Shown piece after piece: positions 17,818 to 26,217 of a DNA stretch of 64,000 nucleotides. This DNA comes from Clostridia bacterium (GTDB lineage Bacteria > Bacillota > Clostridia > UBA1381). The stretch is taken from positions 1-64,000 of the forward strand of contig JAFQJD010000007.1 of NCBI GenBank assembly GCA_017415105.1, written 5' to 3'. Position numbers and translations under genes: made by a program. How positions within the stretch are numbered: position 1 is the first letter of the stretch; each line of letters opens with the position of its first letter. The notes below the pieces were generated by a model. The model had not been told where the DNA came from and made no database searches. It saw nothing but the letters and a program-made list of their open reading frames with translations.

Positions 17818-19176
17818 ATGACAAAGGCTGATAAATTTAAAGAATATATAAATGGAAAGAATGTTACTGTAATCGGTATCGGAATATCAAACCTGCCGCT
17901 TATAAAATATCTTGTAAAGGCAGGAGCAAATGTTACTGCGTGCGATGTTCATGATGAGGAATGGCTTGGCGATAACTATAAAGAATGTGAAAGTTTGGGT
18001 GTTAAAACCTGTCTTGGCGAGGACTATCTTTCAAACCTCACAGATGAGTTGATTTTTAAAACACCGGGTATGAGATTTGATATACCCGAACTCACTGCAG
18101 CACGTGAGCGAGGTGCAGTTGTAACATCGGAGATGGAAGTGTTTTTTGAGCTTTGCCCGTCGCATATTATAGCCGTAACCGGCTCTGACGGAAAAACTAC
18201 AACCACATCACTCATTCACCGTATGCTGAGTGATGCCGGGTATAAAACATGGCTTGGCGGTAACATAGGCAACCCGTTGCTTTCAGATGTTGATGAGATG
18301 TCAGAAAAGGATTATGTGGTGCTTGAACTGTCATCGTTCCAGCTCCATACGATGAAGAAATCACCCGAAATTGCGGTTATAACAAACCTTAGCCCGAACC
18401 ATCTCGACTGGCATACTGACTATAACGAATATATAGATGCCAAAACGAACATATTCAAGTATATGAACCGCAATAACAAGCTTGTTTTAAATGCAGATAA
18501 TCAGGACAGTGCGGCACTCGTTCCTCTTGCACACTGCGACGTAAAGATATTTTCACGCAAGCTTAATGCCTATACAAAGCTTGAGAATGATATGGTAGTA
18601 TGCAATAACAAGCCTGTGCTTAACATAAACGACATCAAAATTCCGGGTATGCATAATGTTGAGAACTATATGGCGGCAATTACGGCAGTTGAAGGACTTG
18701 TGGATGAGGATGTAATAGTAAAAACTGCAAAAGAGTTCGGTGGTGTTCCGCACAGAATAGAGCTTGTAAGAACCTTAAACGGTGTGAGATACTACAACAG
18801 TTCAATTGACTCAAGTCCGAACAGAACAATAAATACACTTAACGTATTCCCAGAAAAGGTTATACTCATAAGCGGCGGCAAGGATAAGGGAATACCGTAT
18901 GATGAAATAGGTGAGCCGATTGCAGACCATGTAAAAACTCTGATTTTAATTGGTGCAACGAGTGAAAAAATAGAAGATGCCTTAAAAGCTACCGGAAGAG
19001 CCGATGAGGTGAAAATAATTCACGCATCGACATATGAAGAGGTAGTAAAAACAGCATATAATGAAGCAGTGGATGGCGATGTGGTCATATTATCGTCAGC
19101 ATCAACGAGCTTTGATATGTTCCGTAATTTTGAAGAACGTGGCAATCTGTTCAAAAAACTTGTAAATGAATTATAA
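17818..19176 (+). CDS. murD: UDP-N-acetylmuramoyl-L-alanine–D-glutamate ligase
   Basis: A 452-residue cytosolic Mur ligase that adds D-glutamate to the peptidoglycan precursor. The Mur ATP loop is TGSDGKTTTTSLIH, followed by LGGNIGNPLL, the SSFQL motif and NLSPNHLDWH. The C-terminal domain has SGGKDKGIPYDE and ends SSASTSFDMFRNFEERG, all standard. It is not within a division-cell-wall cluster here; it precedes the M42 peptidase genes by 11 nt and is probably co-transcribed with them. Confidence 0.96.
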   Translation: MTKADKFKEYINGKNVTVIGIGISNLPLIKYLVKAGANVTACDVHDEEWLGDNYKECESLGVKTCLGEDYLSNLTDELIFKTPGMRFDIPELTAARERGAVVTSEMEVFFELCPSHIIAVTGSDGKTTTTSLIHRMLSDAGYKTWLGGNIGNPLLSDVDEMSEKDYVVLELSSFQLHTMKKSPEIAVITNLSPNHLDWHTDYNEYIDAKTNIFKYMNRNNKLVLNADNQDSAALVPLAHCDVKIFSRKLNAYTKLENDMVVCNNKPVLNINDIKIPGMHNVENYMAAITAVEGLVDEDVIVKTAKEFGGVPHRIELVRTLNGVRYYNSSIDSSPNRTINTLNVFPEKVILISGGKDKGIPYDEIGEPIADHVKTLILIGATSEKIEDALKATGRADEVKIIHASTYEEVVKTAYNEAVDGDVVILSSASTSFDMFRNFEERGNLFKKLVNEL

Positions 19177-19187
19177 AGGAAAAAGAA

Positions 19188-20225
19188 ATGCGAAATCTTA
19201 TAAGAAAATTAAGCGACCTGAGAGGTGCGTCCGGTCACGAGTACAGAATAAATGAAGCAATTGCGGAGATGTTCAGACCATATTGCGATGATGTCAGAAT
19301 TGATGCATTAGGCTCAGTTATCGCAGAAAGAAAATGTGGAAAAGCTAATGCACCGAAGGTAATGCTTGAAGCACATATGGACGAGATAGGTCTTGCTGTC
19401 AGAAAAATAACCGATGAAGGATATATTTACTTTTCAATGCTTGGCGGAGTTGATCAGAGAATACTGCCGTCATCTGAGGTTATAATCCACGGCACACGTG
19501 ATATTGAGGGCGTAGTAGGGTTCCCACCATCGGTTTGCGGTGATCCCCAAAAAAGCTATAAGTTAGACGAGCTTGCAATAGATACCGGACTTGATGCAGA
19601 AACGGTAAAATCTATTGTGACAGTGGGTGACAGCATAACACTACCGCAGTCGGTAGGTGAGCTTGGAGAAGGACAGTTCAGCTCAAAAACAATGGATGAC
19701 CGTGCGTCTGTTGCGGCAATCCTGAAGGTTATGGAGGATATAAAGGACTGTGACTTAGACTGCGATATTTACGCAGTTGCGGCGGTACAGGAGGAGGTCG
19801 GATGCCGTGGCGGTAAAACAACATCGTTTGGTGTAATGCCGGATATGGCGATTGCCATTGATGTTACACACGGTATAACGCCCGATAACTCCGACAATGC
19901 CATTGAGGTTGGAACGGGTACTGCAATGTCAAAGGGACCGAACATTCATCCGAAGCTTGCAGAACGCCTTGAAAAGACGGCAATTGAAAATGAGATACCG
20001 TACAATATCGAAATTGACGGCGGAGCAACCGGCACTGATGCATGGGAAATTCAGGTTTCCGGCGGCGGAATACCGGTGGCATTGATGTCAATTCCGCTTA
20101 AATATATGCATACATCAGTTGAAACACTTGCAATATCTGATGTTTTGGACACTGCAAGAGTTATAACAGAATTTGTAAAAGGACTGGAGGGTGATACAAA
20201 ATGGCTTTGTCTATGGACAGATTAA
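19188..20225 (+). CDS. M42 family metallopeptidase, first of three
   Basis: A 345-residue M42 (TET-type) aminopeptidase. All expected active-site elements are present: metal-binding His63 in EAHMDEIG, bridging Asp in KTMDDRASV, the catalytic/ligand Glu pair in QEEVGCRGG, Asp in AIAIDVTHG and the final His in LKYMHTSVE. The family forms 12-subunit tetrahedral particles that trim short peptides. It should be catalytically active. Its end overlaps the next M42 gene by 25 nt. Confidence 0.92.
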   Translation: MRNLIRKLSDLRGASGHEYRINEAIAEMFRPYCDDVRIDALGSVIAERKCGKANAPKVMLEAHMDEIGLAVRKITDEGYIYFSMLGGVDQRILPSSEVIIHGTRDIEGVVGFPPSVCGDPQKSYKLDELAIDTGLDAETVKSIVTVGDSITLPQSVGELGEGQFSSKTMDDRASVAAILKVMEDIKDCDLDCDIYAVAAVQEEVGCRGGKTTSFGVMPDMAIAIDVTHGITPDNSDNAIEVGTGTAMSKGPNIHPKLAERLEKTAIENEIPYNIEIDGGATGTDAWEIQVSGGGIPVALMSIPLKYMHTSVETLAISDVLDTARVITEFVKGLEGDTKWLCLWTD

Positions 20226-21253
20226 GCGAGCTTAACGCCGTTTCAGGCTTTGAGGACGAGGCAAGGGCGTATCTTATCCCTCTTATTAAAGAAAAATGCG
20301 ATAGCCTTGAGGTTGATAATATGGGAAATATTGTCGCTTTCAAAAAAGGCGAGAGCGATAAATACAAGATACTCCTCGGTACTAATATTGATGAGGTCGG
20401 GTTTATTGTAAGTGAGATTACCGAAAAGGGATTTATAAAATTTAAATCCGTTGGCACGATAGACCCGAGAACAATCGTTTCAAAACGTGTTGCAATCGGC
20501 AAGGACCGTATACCGGGCGTAATCGGTATGAAAGCAATTCACTTGCAGAAAAAGGAAGAACGTGAAGCTGCAGTTGAGGTTAAGGCTTTGTATATTGATA
20601 TAGGTGCAAAGGATAAAGAGGATGCACAAAAGCGAGTTAAGCTCGGTGATGCGATTGCATTTGCTACGAAATTTGATGATAAAGGCAGACTTATAAAGGG
20701 TAAAGCACTTGACCGTTTCGGAACAATTCCGGTACTTTCGGCAATGGACGAAGCTCCGAAATATGACACATATTTTGTGTTTTCTGTTCAACGTGAAATA
20801 CCGTGCTCGGTTATGGGACGTGGAATGAAGATTGCGGCGTACCCCATAAACCCTGACTTCGCATTGATAGTTGATACTGTAAATGCGGATGATTTCCCTG
20901 ATATAAAATCAGCATCCGCAATCCTTGGTAACGGTGCGGTTATAGAGTATATGGACAAAACCTCAATATCCGACACTGCGTTCATAAAAGAAATAGCAAA
21001 AATGGCAAACCGCAGCGGAATAAAGATGCAGAACAAAACAACGACAGCCGGTGCATCTGTTGCAGGTGCAGTCAATGTTGCATCACACGGTGCAGTTACG
21101 GCATCAGTGGGGATTGCGTGCCGTTATTCGCACACACTGGTATCATATATGGATAAGGACGATATAAACGCAGTATGCGATATATGCAAAGTATTTGTAA
21201 AAGAAAGTGACGTGATTATAGATGGATTTATTAAAGAAGCTGACAGAATTTGA
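20201..21253 (+). CDS. M42 family protein with lost active-site residues, second of three
   Basis: A 350-residue M42-fold protein. Two key residues are changed relative to both neighbours. The first metal-binding His is Asn62 (GTNIDEVGF against AHMDEIG), and the catalytic Glu is Arg198 (VQREIPC against QEEVG). The Asp (ALDRFGT), Glu199, Asp (LIVDTVN) and final His (RYSHTLVS) ligands remain. This predicts a peptidase-dead paralogue, perhaps a structural or regulatory subunit of a mixed TET particle; hetero-oligomeric TETs are known in Pyrococcus. GGAGGGTGAT precedes the ATG, and both ends overlap the flanking M42 genes. Confidence 0.88.
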   Translation: MALSMDRLSELNAVSGFEDEARAYLIPLIKEKCDSLEVDNMGNIVAFKKGESDKYKILLGTNIDEVGFIVSEITEKGFIKFKSVGTIDPRTIVSKRVAIGKDRIPGVIGMKAIHLQKKEEREAAVEVKALYIDIGAKDKEDAQKRVKLGDAIAFATKFDDKGRLIKGKALDRFGTIPVLSAMDEAPKYDTYFVFSVQREIPCSVMGRGMKIAAYPINPDFALIVDTVNADDFPDIKSASAILGNGAVIEYMDKTSISDTAFIKEIAKMANRSGIKMQNKTTTAGASVAGAVNVASHGAVTASVGIACRYSHTLVSYMDKDDINAVCDICKVFVKESDVIIDGFIKEADRI

Positions 21254-22202
21254 TGCACCGTCCGGCAAGGAACGGGTTTTGCACACTTTTTTGAAAGAAG
21301 AAGCGGAAAAGCTTGGCTATGAAGTAACAACCGATGCATTAGGTTCGGTTATAGCACATAAAAAGGGTAACGGCAAGAAACTTATGGTTGCCGCACATAC
21401 TGATGAAATCGGTGTTATTGCAAACTATATTGACGATAACGGCTTTATACGTTTTGGTGCAATCGGCGGTCTTTATAAAAAGGAGCTGCATAAACGCCGT
21501 GTCCGTTTCGAGAACGGAACGGTCGGAATTATAGGTGCACAGGAAACGGCATTTGACGATAAACCCGATATAAATAAACTGTTCATTGACATTGGTGCAA
21601 AGAACAAAGAAGAAGCGAAAAAACTCGTAAAAACAGGCGACACGGCCGTTTTTGACGGTGCATTTGCACTTAGCGGTGACACAGTAATATCAAAGGCACT
21701 TGATGATCGTGTGGGCTGTTATATACTGCTTAAAGCGATGGCAGAGATAAAAGAAAGTAAAAACGATTTGTATTTTGTGTTCACAGCACAGGAGGAGGTC
21801 GGAATACGAGGAGCAAAAACCTCAGCATACACAATTATGCCCCATTACGGCATTGCAGTTGATGTTACAGACACAGGCGATACGCCCGATGCACCAAAAT
21901 CCGATGTAAAGCTTGGCGGTGGTGCAGCAATAAAGGTTATGGATCGCTCGGTGCTTTGTGATGCAGAAGTTATCAAGACGCTCCGAACATTGGCAGACGA
22001 AAACTCAATTTCATACACGAACGAGATAATGACTGATGGCGGCACGGATGCAGGTGCTATTGCACTCACAGGCGGGGGTGTAAAGGCAGGAGGCATTTCG
22101 GTACCCGTGAGATATATTCATTCACCGTCAGAACTTGCGAGTGTCTCAGATATCAATGCGTGCATAAAACTACTGACTATAGCTTGTCGATATGAATGGT
22201 GA
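21222..22202 (+). CDS. M42 family metallopeptidase, third of three
   Basis: A 326-residue M42 aminopeptidase with an intact site: His in AAHTDEIGV, Asp in KALDDRVGC, the Glu pair in AQEEVGIRGA, Asp in IAVDVTDTG and His in RYIHSPSEL. It begins 32 nt inside the preceding gene, and I see no strong ribosome site, so it probably relies on translational coupling. The next gene starts 10 nt later. Confidence 0.91.
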   Translation: MDLLKKLTEFDAPSGKERVLHTFLKEEAEKLGYEVTTDALGSVIAHKKGNGKKLMVAAHTDEIGVIANYIDDNGFIRFGAIGGLYKKELHKRRVRFENGTVGIIGAQETAFDDKPDINKLFIDIGAKNKEEAKKLVKTGDTAVFDGAFALSGDTVISKALDDRVGCYILLKAMAEIKESKNDLYFVFTAQEEVGIRGAKTSAYTIMPHYGIAVDVTDTGDTPDAPKSDVKLGGGAAIKVMDRSVLCDAEVIKTLRTLADENSISYTNEIMTDGGTDAGAIALTGGGVKAGGISVPVRYIHSPSELASVSDINACIKLLTIACRYEW

Positions 22203-22212
22203 TGGTGATTTT

Positions 22213-24366
22213 ATGATAAAAAAACTGACAGCACTATTAACTGCACTGATACTTATACTCAACACAGTGCCGGCGCTTGCAACAGGTGAGTATTACGAAG
22301 AACGTGAGCTTCCGAAGATAACCGCAGAAGATCTTGTCTATAAGCCCGTAGATATAACCGAGCTTAAAGGATATATTGAACAGATAAATGGACTTATTAC
22401 TAAAAAAGGTAATGATAAGAAGATAATGAGTCTTATTGATGAATGTTTTGGAATCTATCGAACTGGTTTGAATGCACAGGTACTTGCCACTCTGGCAAAA
22501 GACCGTGACTTCACAGAGGAAAACATTCAGAATATTAATGATGTATCAAAAACAACGGTGGAAATTGCGGAGCTTATAAGCGAGATGATACATTCTTTGT
22601 ATGATAGCGATTATAAGCAGTTGCTTGCAGAAATGTTTGGTACACCCGAGAACGCACTCGATTTTGCGTTGCCTGAGGATGACGGTGAAATTACAGAATT
22701 GCTGAATAAAGAAGCTGAACTTACAAACCAATACAGTGATATATATGGAGATTCTGATGCGTGTGCAGAGCTTTTTGTTGAGCTTATGGGTGTGCGAAAC
22801 AAGATGGCAAAAATATACGGTTATGACAACTATGCAGAGTATGCTAATGAAGTAATCTATGGCAGGGAGCATACACAAGAACAAATGGAAGAATTTTATA
22901 GCGGTGTAAAAGAATTTATTCTGCCGTTATATATGAGTGTAGGCGATGCGTTTATGGAAACGCAGACTTACTTTGTCGTTCCGATGAGCGAGGATGACCT
23001 TTTGCTTAATACAAGAAGAGTGGTTGGTGATGTTAATCCTGAGCTTGCACAGGCTTTTGAATACTTAATCGCAAATAATGTATACGACATAAGGCTTTCT
23101 GATAAGAAAAATCCAAGCAGCGGAGCGTATACAATCACATTACCGGAAAAAGAAGTTCCTTTTATATTCATTAATCCGTATGAAGACTATGAATTTAATG
23201 GTACTTATACGGTAAAGACTTTAATTCATGAATTCGGACATTTTGCGGCACTTTTAAATTCACCTGTTATAGAAAACCGATATGGTTCGCTTTTGAATGC
23301 GACGTGTGTTGATACTGCGGAGGTTCACTCTCAGGGCCTTGAAGTTCTCGCTGAACGTCATTATGGCAAAATATTTTCTGTAAATTCCGCTGAAATGAGA
23401 TATTATATGCTCACAGAACTGACGGGTGCGATAATAGACGGATGTATATTGAACAAATGGCAGGAAAGAATATATGCACTGGAAAATCCGACTGTTGATG
23501 ATTTAAATAGTGTTTTCATAGAAGTAGTGTCTGATTTTCTGGAGAGTGAAAGTACACATGAGGAGGTACAGGAATTGTGGACTGCTGTTCCTCATAACTA
23601 TAATTCACCAATGTACTATTTATCGTACGCACTTTCTGCAATGACGGCACTTGGTATCTACAGTGAGTCAATAGATAATTATGATAAGGCAGTTGATACA
23701 TATATGCGTGTTTCTTCGGAGGGTGCGTATAAAACATTTGCACAGATAACAGAAGAATGTAATCTCTACGATATATATGATGCAGATTTCATCAAAGATA
23801 CTTCTGATACAGTGAGTGATGCGTTTGCACTCGGATATTCGGATATACCCGAGGATGCGTGGTATTTAACGGCATTATATACAGTTTCAAACATAATGCC
23901 CGGAAGAAGTGAGGATAATTTTGCTCCGGCAGAGGCTGTAACACGTGCGGAATTTGTTGGAACAATCGGCAGGATGTATGACTACTATTGTGGCATAGAC
24001 AGAACATATGAAATAGGATTTTCCGATGTGGATAATGATTCAAATGCTGAATATATTGCGTGGGCAGAAACAAACGGGATAGTTGATGGATACGATGATG
24101 AAACTTTTGGAGCAAATGATCCGTTAACCCGTGAGCAGGCGGCAATGATTCTGTACAGACTCTCAGGTGAAACTACAGATATTACAGAACTATCGGGCTT
24201 TACCGATGCTGACTTGATTGCTGATTGGGCAAGAGAGGCGGTTATCTGGGGATATGAGTCATCAGTTATTGATGGTCGTGACAATGATGAGTTTGCACCA
24301 AAAGATAATATAACCCGTGCAGAAACTGCCCAGATAGTAACAAACTATATTTTTAGTCAATATTAA
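22213..24366 (+). CDS. Surface M3-like oligoendopeptidase with SLH domains
   Basis: A 717-residue exported protein. A signal peptide (residues ~1-26) is followed by an M3/PepF-like helical peptidase domain with the zinc motif HEFGH at 339-343 and a candidate third ligand Glu370 in DTAEVHSQG. Residues ~538-717 are three SLH repeats (FSDVDNDSNAEYIAWAE, NDPLTREQAAM, DNITRAETAQ), which should attach it to the wall. PepF-type enzymes are usually cytoplasmic, so export with SLH anchoring is unusual. Following the M42 genes by 10 nt, it suggests a peptide-use operon. I chose the ATG at 22213, where the signal peptide begins. Confidence 0.87.
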   Translation: MIKKLTALLTALILILNTVPALATGEYYEERELPKITAEDLVYKPVDITELKGYIEQINGLITKKGNDKKIMSLIDECFGIYRTGLNAQVLATLAKDRDFTEENIQNINDVSKTTVEIAELISEMIHSLYDSDYKQLLAEMFGTPENALDFALPEDDGEITELLNKEAELTNQYSDIYGDSDACAELFVELMGVRNKMAKIYGYDNYAEYANEVIYGREHTQEQMEEFYSGVKEFILPLYMSVGDAFMETQTYFVVPMSEDDLLLNTRRVVGDVNPELAQAFEYLIANNVYDIRLSDKKNPSSGAYTITLPEKEVPFIFINPYEDYEFNGTYTVKTLIHEFGHFAALLNSPVIENRYGSLLNATCVDTAEVHSQGLEVLAERHYGKIFSVNSAEMRYYMLTELTGAIIDGCILNKWQERIYALENPTVDDLNSVFIEVVSDFLESESTHEEVQELWTAVPHNYNSPMYYLSYALSAMTALGIYSESIDNYDKAVDTYMRVSSEGAYKTFAQITEECNLYDIYDADFIKDTSDTVSDAFALGYSDIPEDAWYLTALYTVSNIMPGRSEDNFAPAEAVTRAEFVGTIGRMYDYYCGIDRTYEIGFSDVDNDSNAEYIAWAETNGIVDGYDDETFGANDPLTREQAAMILYRLSGETTDITELSGFTDADLIADWAREAVIWGYESSVIDGRDNDEFAPKDNITRAETAQIVTNYIFSQY

Positions 24367-24369
24367 AAA

Positions 24370-25161
24370 TTAATCAGATGTTTCGGACGGAATTGTCCGG
24401 AACATCTTTTTGTATGCACGGTAAAAAGATGAATAATCACGCCATCCGCTTTGCAGATAGGCTTGAGTAGGTGCAACACCACCTGAAATAAGATTATGTG
24501 CAAAAATAAGCCTCTTTTCGGTGATATAGCGATAGACGGATATTCCAAGCTCCTGCTTGAAATAATGCGATAGCAGAGTGGGTGAGATATGCAGTGAGCT
24601 TGCTATTTCTGCCAGTGATATAGATTTTTTGTAGTTTTTCTCAATAATATCCAGAGCATCTGCAATAATCGGATTTTTATGTTCGGAACGTAGTGTTACT
24701 GATATCTTAGATGATAAAAGCTTTAGTTCCAGCAAAATCTGTGCGAAGGCAGCCTGCAAAAGAATACTACGTTCACCCACTGAAAAGGGAAGAGAAAAAC
24801 TTTGAATCAGCTGATTGAAAAGCGTCTGTATTGTAGAGGGGATTTGGGGGATAATGAGTATTTCTTTCATAACACTTTCTATCAGGAGAGAAAGCTCAGC
24901 AATATCTGGGAAATTCAAAACGCATCTTTCATATAAGTCCTGATTCTGTATAGAAAATTGATGATAACATTCCTTTGGAATCAGCACCAAAGCTCCTTTT
25001 TTTAAAGACAGCTTTTCTTTTTGCGTTAAAAAAGTAGCTGTGTCACCAATGAAATATAAAATTTCATGATAGGGATGGATTTCCGATGCGTTTGTTATGG
25101 ATGGCCCTTTCGCATATCGGAACAATAACGAACCGTTTTCTATTCTGTTTTCCTGTTGCAT
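24370..25161 (-). CDS. AraC-family transcriptional regulator
   Basis: A 263-residue regulator. The N-terminal ~150 residues look like an AraC cupin sensor (LSLKKGALVLIPKECYHQFS). The C-terminal ~100 residues are two helix-turn-helix motifs (SLAEIASSLHISPTLLSHYF and GVAPTQAYLQSGWRDYSSFYRAYKKMF). The ATG at 25161 has GAGGTGAT at the right distance; an upstream TTG at 25179 lies in the promoter. It is divergent from the ketodeoxygalactonate operon and is its likely regulator. Its last codons overlap the terminator of the peptidase gene. Confidence 0.92.
   Translation of the reverse strand: MQQENRIENGSLLFRYAKGPSITNASEIHPYHEILYFIGDTATFLTQKEKLSLKKGALVLIPKECYHQFSIQNQDLYERCVLNFPDIAELSLLIESVMKEILIIPQIPSTIQTLFNQLIQSFSLPFSVGERSILLQAAFAQILLELKLLSSKISVTLRSEHKNPIIADALDIIEKNYKKSISLAEIASSLHISPTLLSHYFKQELGISVYRYITEKRLIFAHNLISGGVAPTQAYLQSGWRDYSSFYRAYKKMFRTIPSETSD
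24376..24411 (+). terminator. Terminator of the M3-SLH gene, inside the end of the AraC gene
   Basis: AGATGTTTCGGAC (24376-24388) pairs with GTCCGGAACATCT (24395-24407) with one G-T pair, followed by five T residues. It lies within the last codons of the convergent AraC-family gene. Confidence 0.75.
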
Positions 25162-25178
25162 AATATCACCTCGTAACA

Positions 25179-25257
25179 ATTATAACACAGTTTTACAAGA
25201 ATTACAATATAAATAGTGATTTTTGCAATTTACATTGTAAAAATAATAGTGTAATAT
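25179..25257. promoter_or_regulatory. Divergent promoters and candidate operator repeats
   Basis: Minus strand (AraC gene): TTGTAA (25202-25207), 17-nt spacer, TATAAT (25179-25184). Plus strand (operon): TTTACA (25229-25234), 17-nt spacer, TAATAT (25252-25257). TTACAA recurs at 25193-25198 and 25202-25207, and a 13-bp palindrome TTTACATTGTAAA lies at 25229-25241, over the plus-strand -35 box. These are candidate binding sites for the AraC-type regulator, by position only. Confidence 0.6.
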
Positions 25258-25298
25258 AAAAATAAATTGATTACCCATATCGAAAAGCAGGAGGAGTT

Positions 25299-25571
25299 AT
25301 GAACAGAAAAACACCAAAAATCGGATGTCCCAGAAGTGCAATTGAGGGCGGATGTGTCTATTGTGACGGTAGCTTCTCTCTTGTCAGTGACGGAATTTTG
25401 ACAGGTGCCCCAAAAGAATTCGACTTTGAAATTGACGGGATAAGGTACAGCGGTCATCATACGGGTTTTTTGGCATACAGAAACGGAAGCTTTGCATTTG
25501 CAACAGTTGGAAGCGAGCTGTTTATCGGTGATGAAAAAATTGAATTAAAATGGATACAGGGAGTGATATAA
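25299..25571 (+). CDS. Small protein of unknown function, first gene of the ketodeoxygalactonate operon
   Basis: A 90-residue protein that I do not recognise. It has three cysteines near the N-terminus (KIGCPRS, GGCVYCDGSF) and then alternating hydrophobic strands (FDFEIDGIRYSGHHTGFLAY, GSFAFATVGSELFIGDEKIE), suggesting a small beta-barrel. There is no signal peptide or membrane segment. AGGAGGAG precedes the start. Its stop overlaps the aldolase start (TAATG), which supports it being real and co-translated. It could bind a sugar, a metal or an operon enzyme. Confidence 0.75.
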   Translation: MNRKTPKIGCPRSAIEGGCVYCDGSFSLVSDGILTGAPKEFDFEIDGIRYSGHHTGFLAYRNGSFAFATVGSELFIGDEKIELKWIQGVI

Positions 25572-26203
25572 TGGATACAATTAAATGGATAGAGGATAAC
25601 AAGATTATTGTTATAATGCGTGGGTTAACGAAAGACGAAGCGTTAAATGCAGCAGAGGCTATGTACAAAGGTGGAATACGTCTTATTGAGGTGACATTCC
25701 CCAAAGGCGGAAATCCAAAAGAAACGGGTGAAACAATTTCGGCATTATGTGAACACTTCGACGGAAAAATCTGCATCGGTGCAGGCACTGTTGTTACCGA
25801 AGAACAGCTGACAGTGGCAAAAGAATCAGGTGCAAAATACATAATATCGCCGAACACTGATACTGAAATTATCAGAAAAACAAAAGAGCTTGGTTTGGTT
25901 TCAATTCCCGGTGCGTTAACACCATCGGAGGTTGTAATAGCAGATAAGGCAGGTGCAGACTTTGTAAAAATTTTCCCTGTAACAGCATTTGGCAAGAACT
26001 ACATAAAGCAGATTTCCGCACCGCTTAGTGATGTGAAACTGCTTGCCGTAGGCGGAGTAAGTGCAGAAAATATGACAGACTATTTAGCACAGGGTGCAGT
26101 CGGTGTCGGAATAGGCGGAAATGTAGTTAATAAAAAGCTTATAGAATGCGGTGATTTTGAGAGCGTTACAAAAGCTGCATTGTCATACACAGAACAATTA
26201 TAA
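25571..26203 (+). CDS. KDPG/KDPGal aldolase
   Basis: A 210-residue class I aldolase of the KDPG family, cleaving 2-keto-3-deoxy-6-phospho(galacto/glu)conate to pyruvate and glyceraldehyde 3-phosphate. Landmarks are the early VIMRGLTKDEAL, catalytic Glu in GGIRLIEVTF, GAGTVVTEEQ, the Schiff-base lysine in GADFVKIFPV, and AVGGVSAENM. The pairing with a 2-keto-3-deoxygalactonokinase makes the galacto form the likely substrate. The ATG at 25571 overlaps the preceding stop. Confidence 0.92.
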   Translation: MDTIKWIEDNKIIVIMRGLTKDEALNAAEAMYKGGIRLIEVTFPKGGNPKETGETISALCEHFDGKICIGAGTVVTEEQLTVAKESGAKYIISPNTDTEIIRKTKELGLVSIPGALTPSEVVIADKAGADFVKIFPVTAFGKNYIKQISAPLSDVKLLAVGGVSAENMTDYLAQGAVGVGIGGNVVNKKLIECGDFESVTKAALSYTEQL

Positions 26204-26217
26204 GGAGAGAGCAAATT

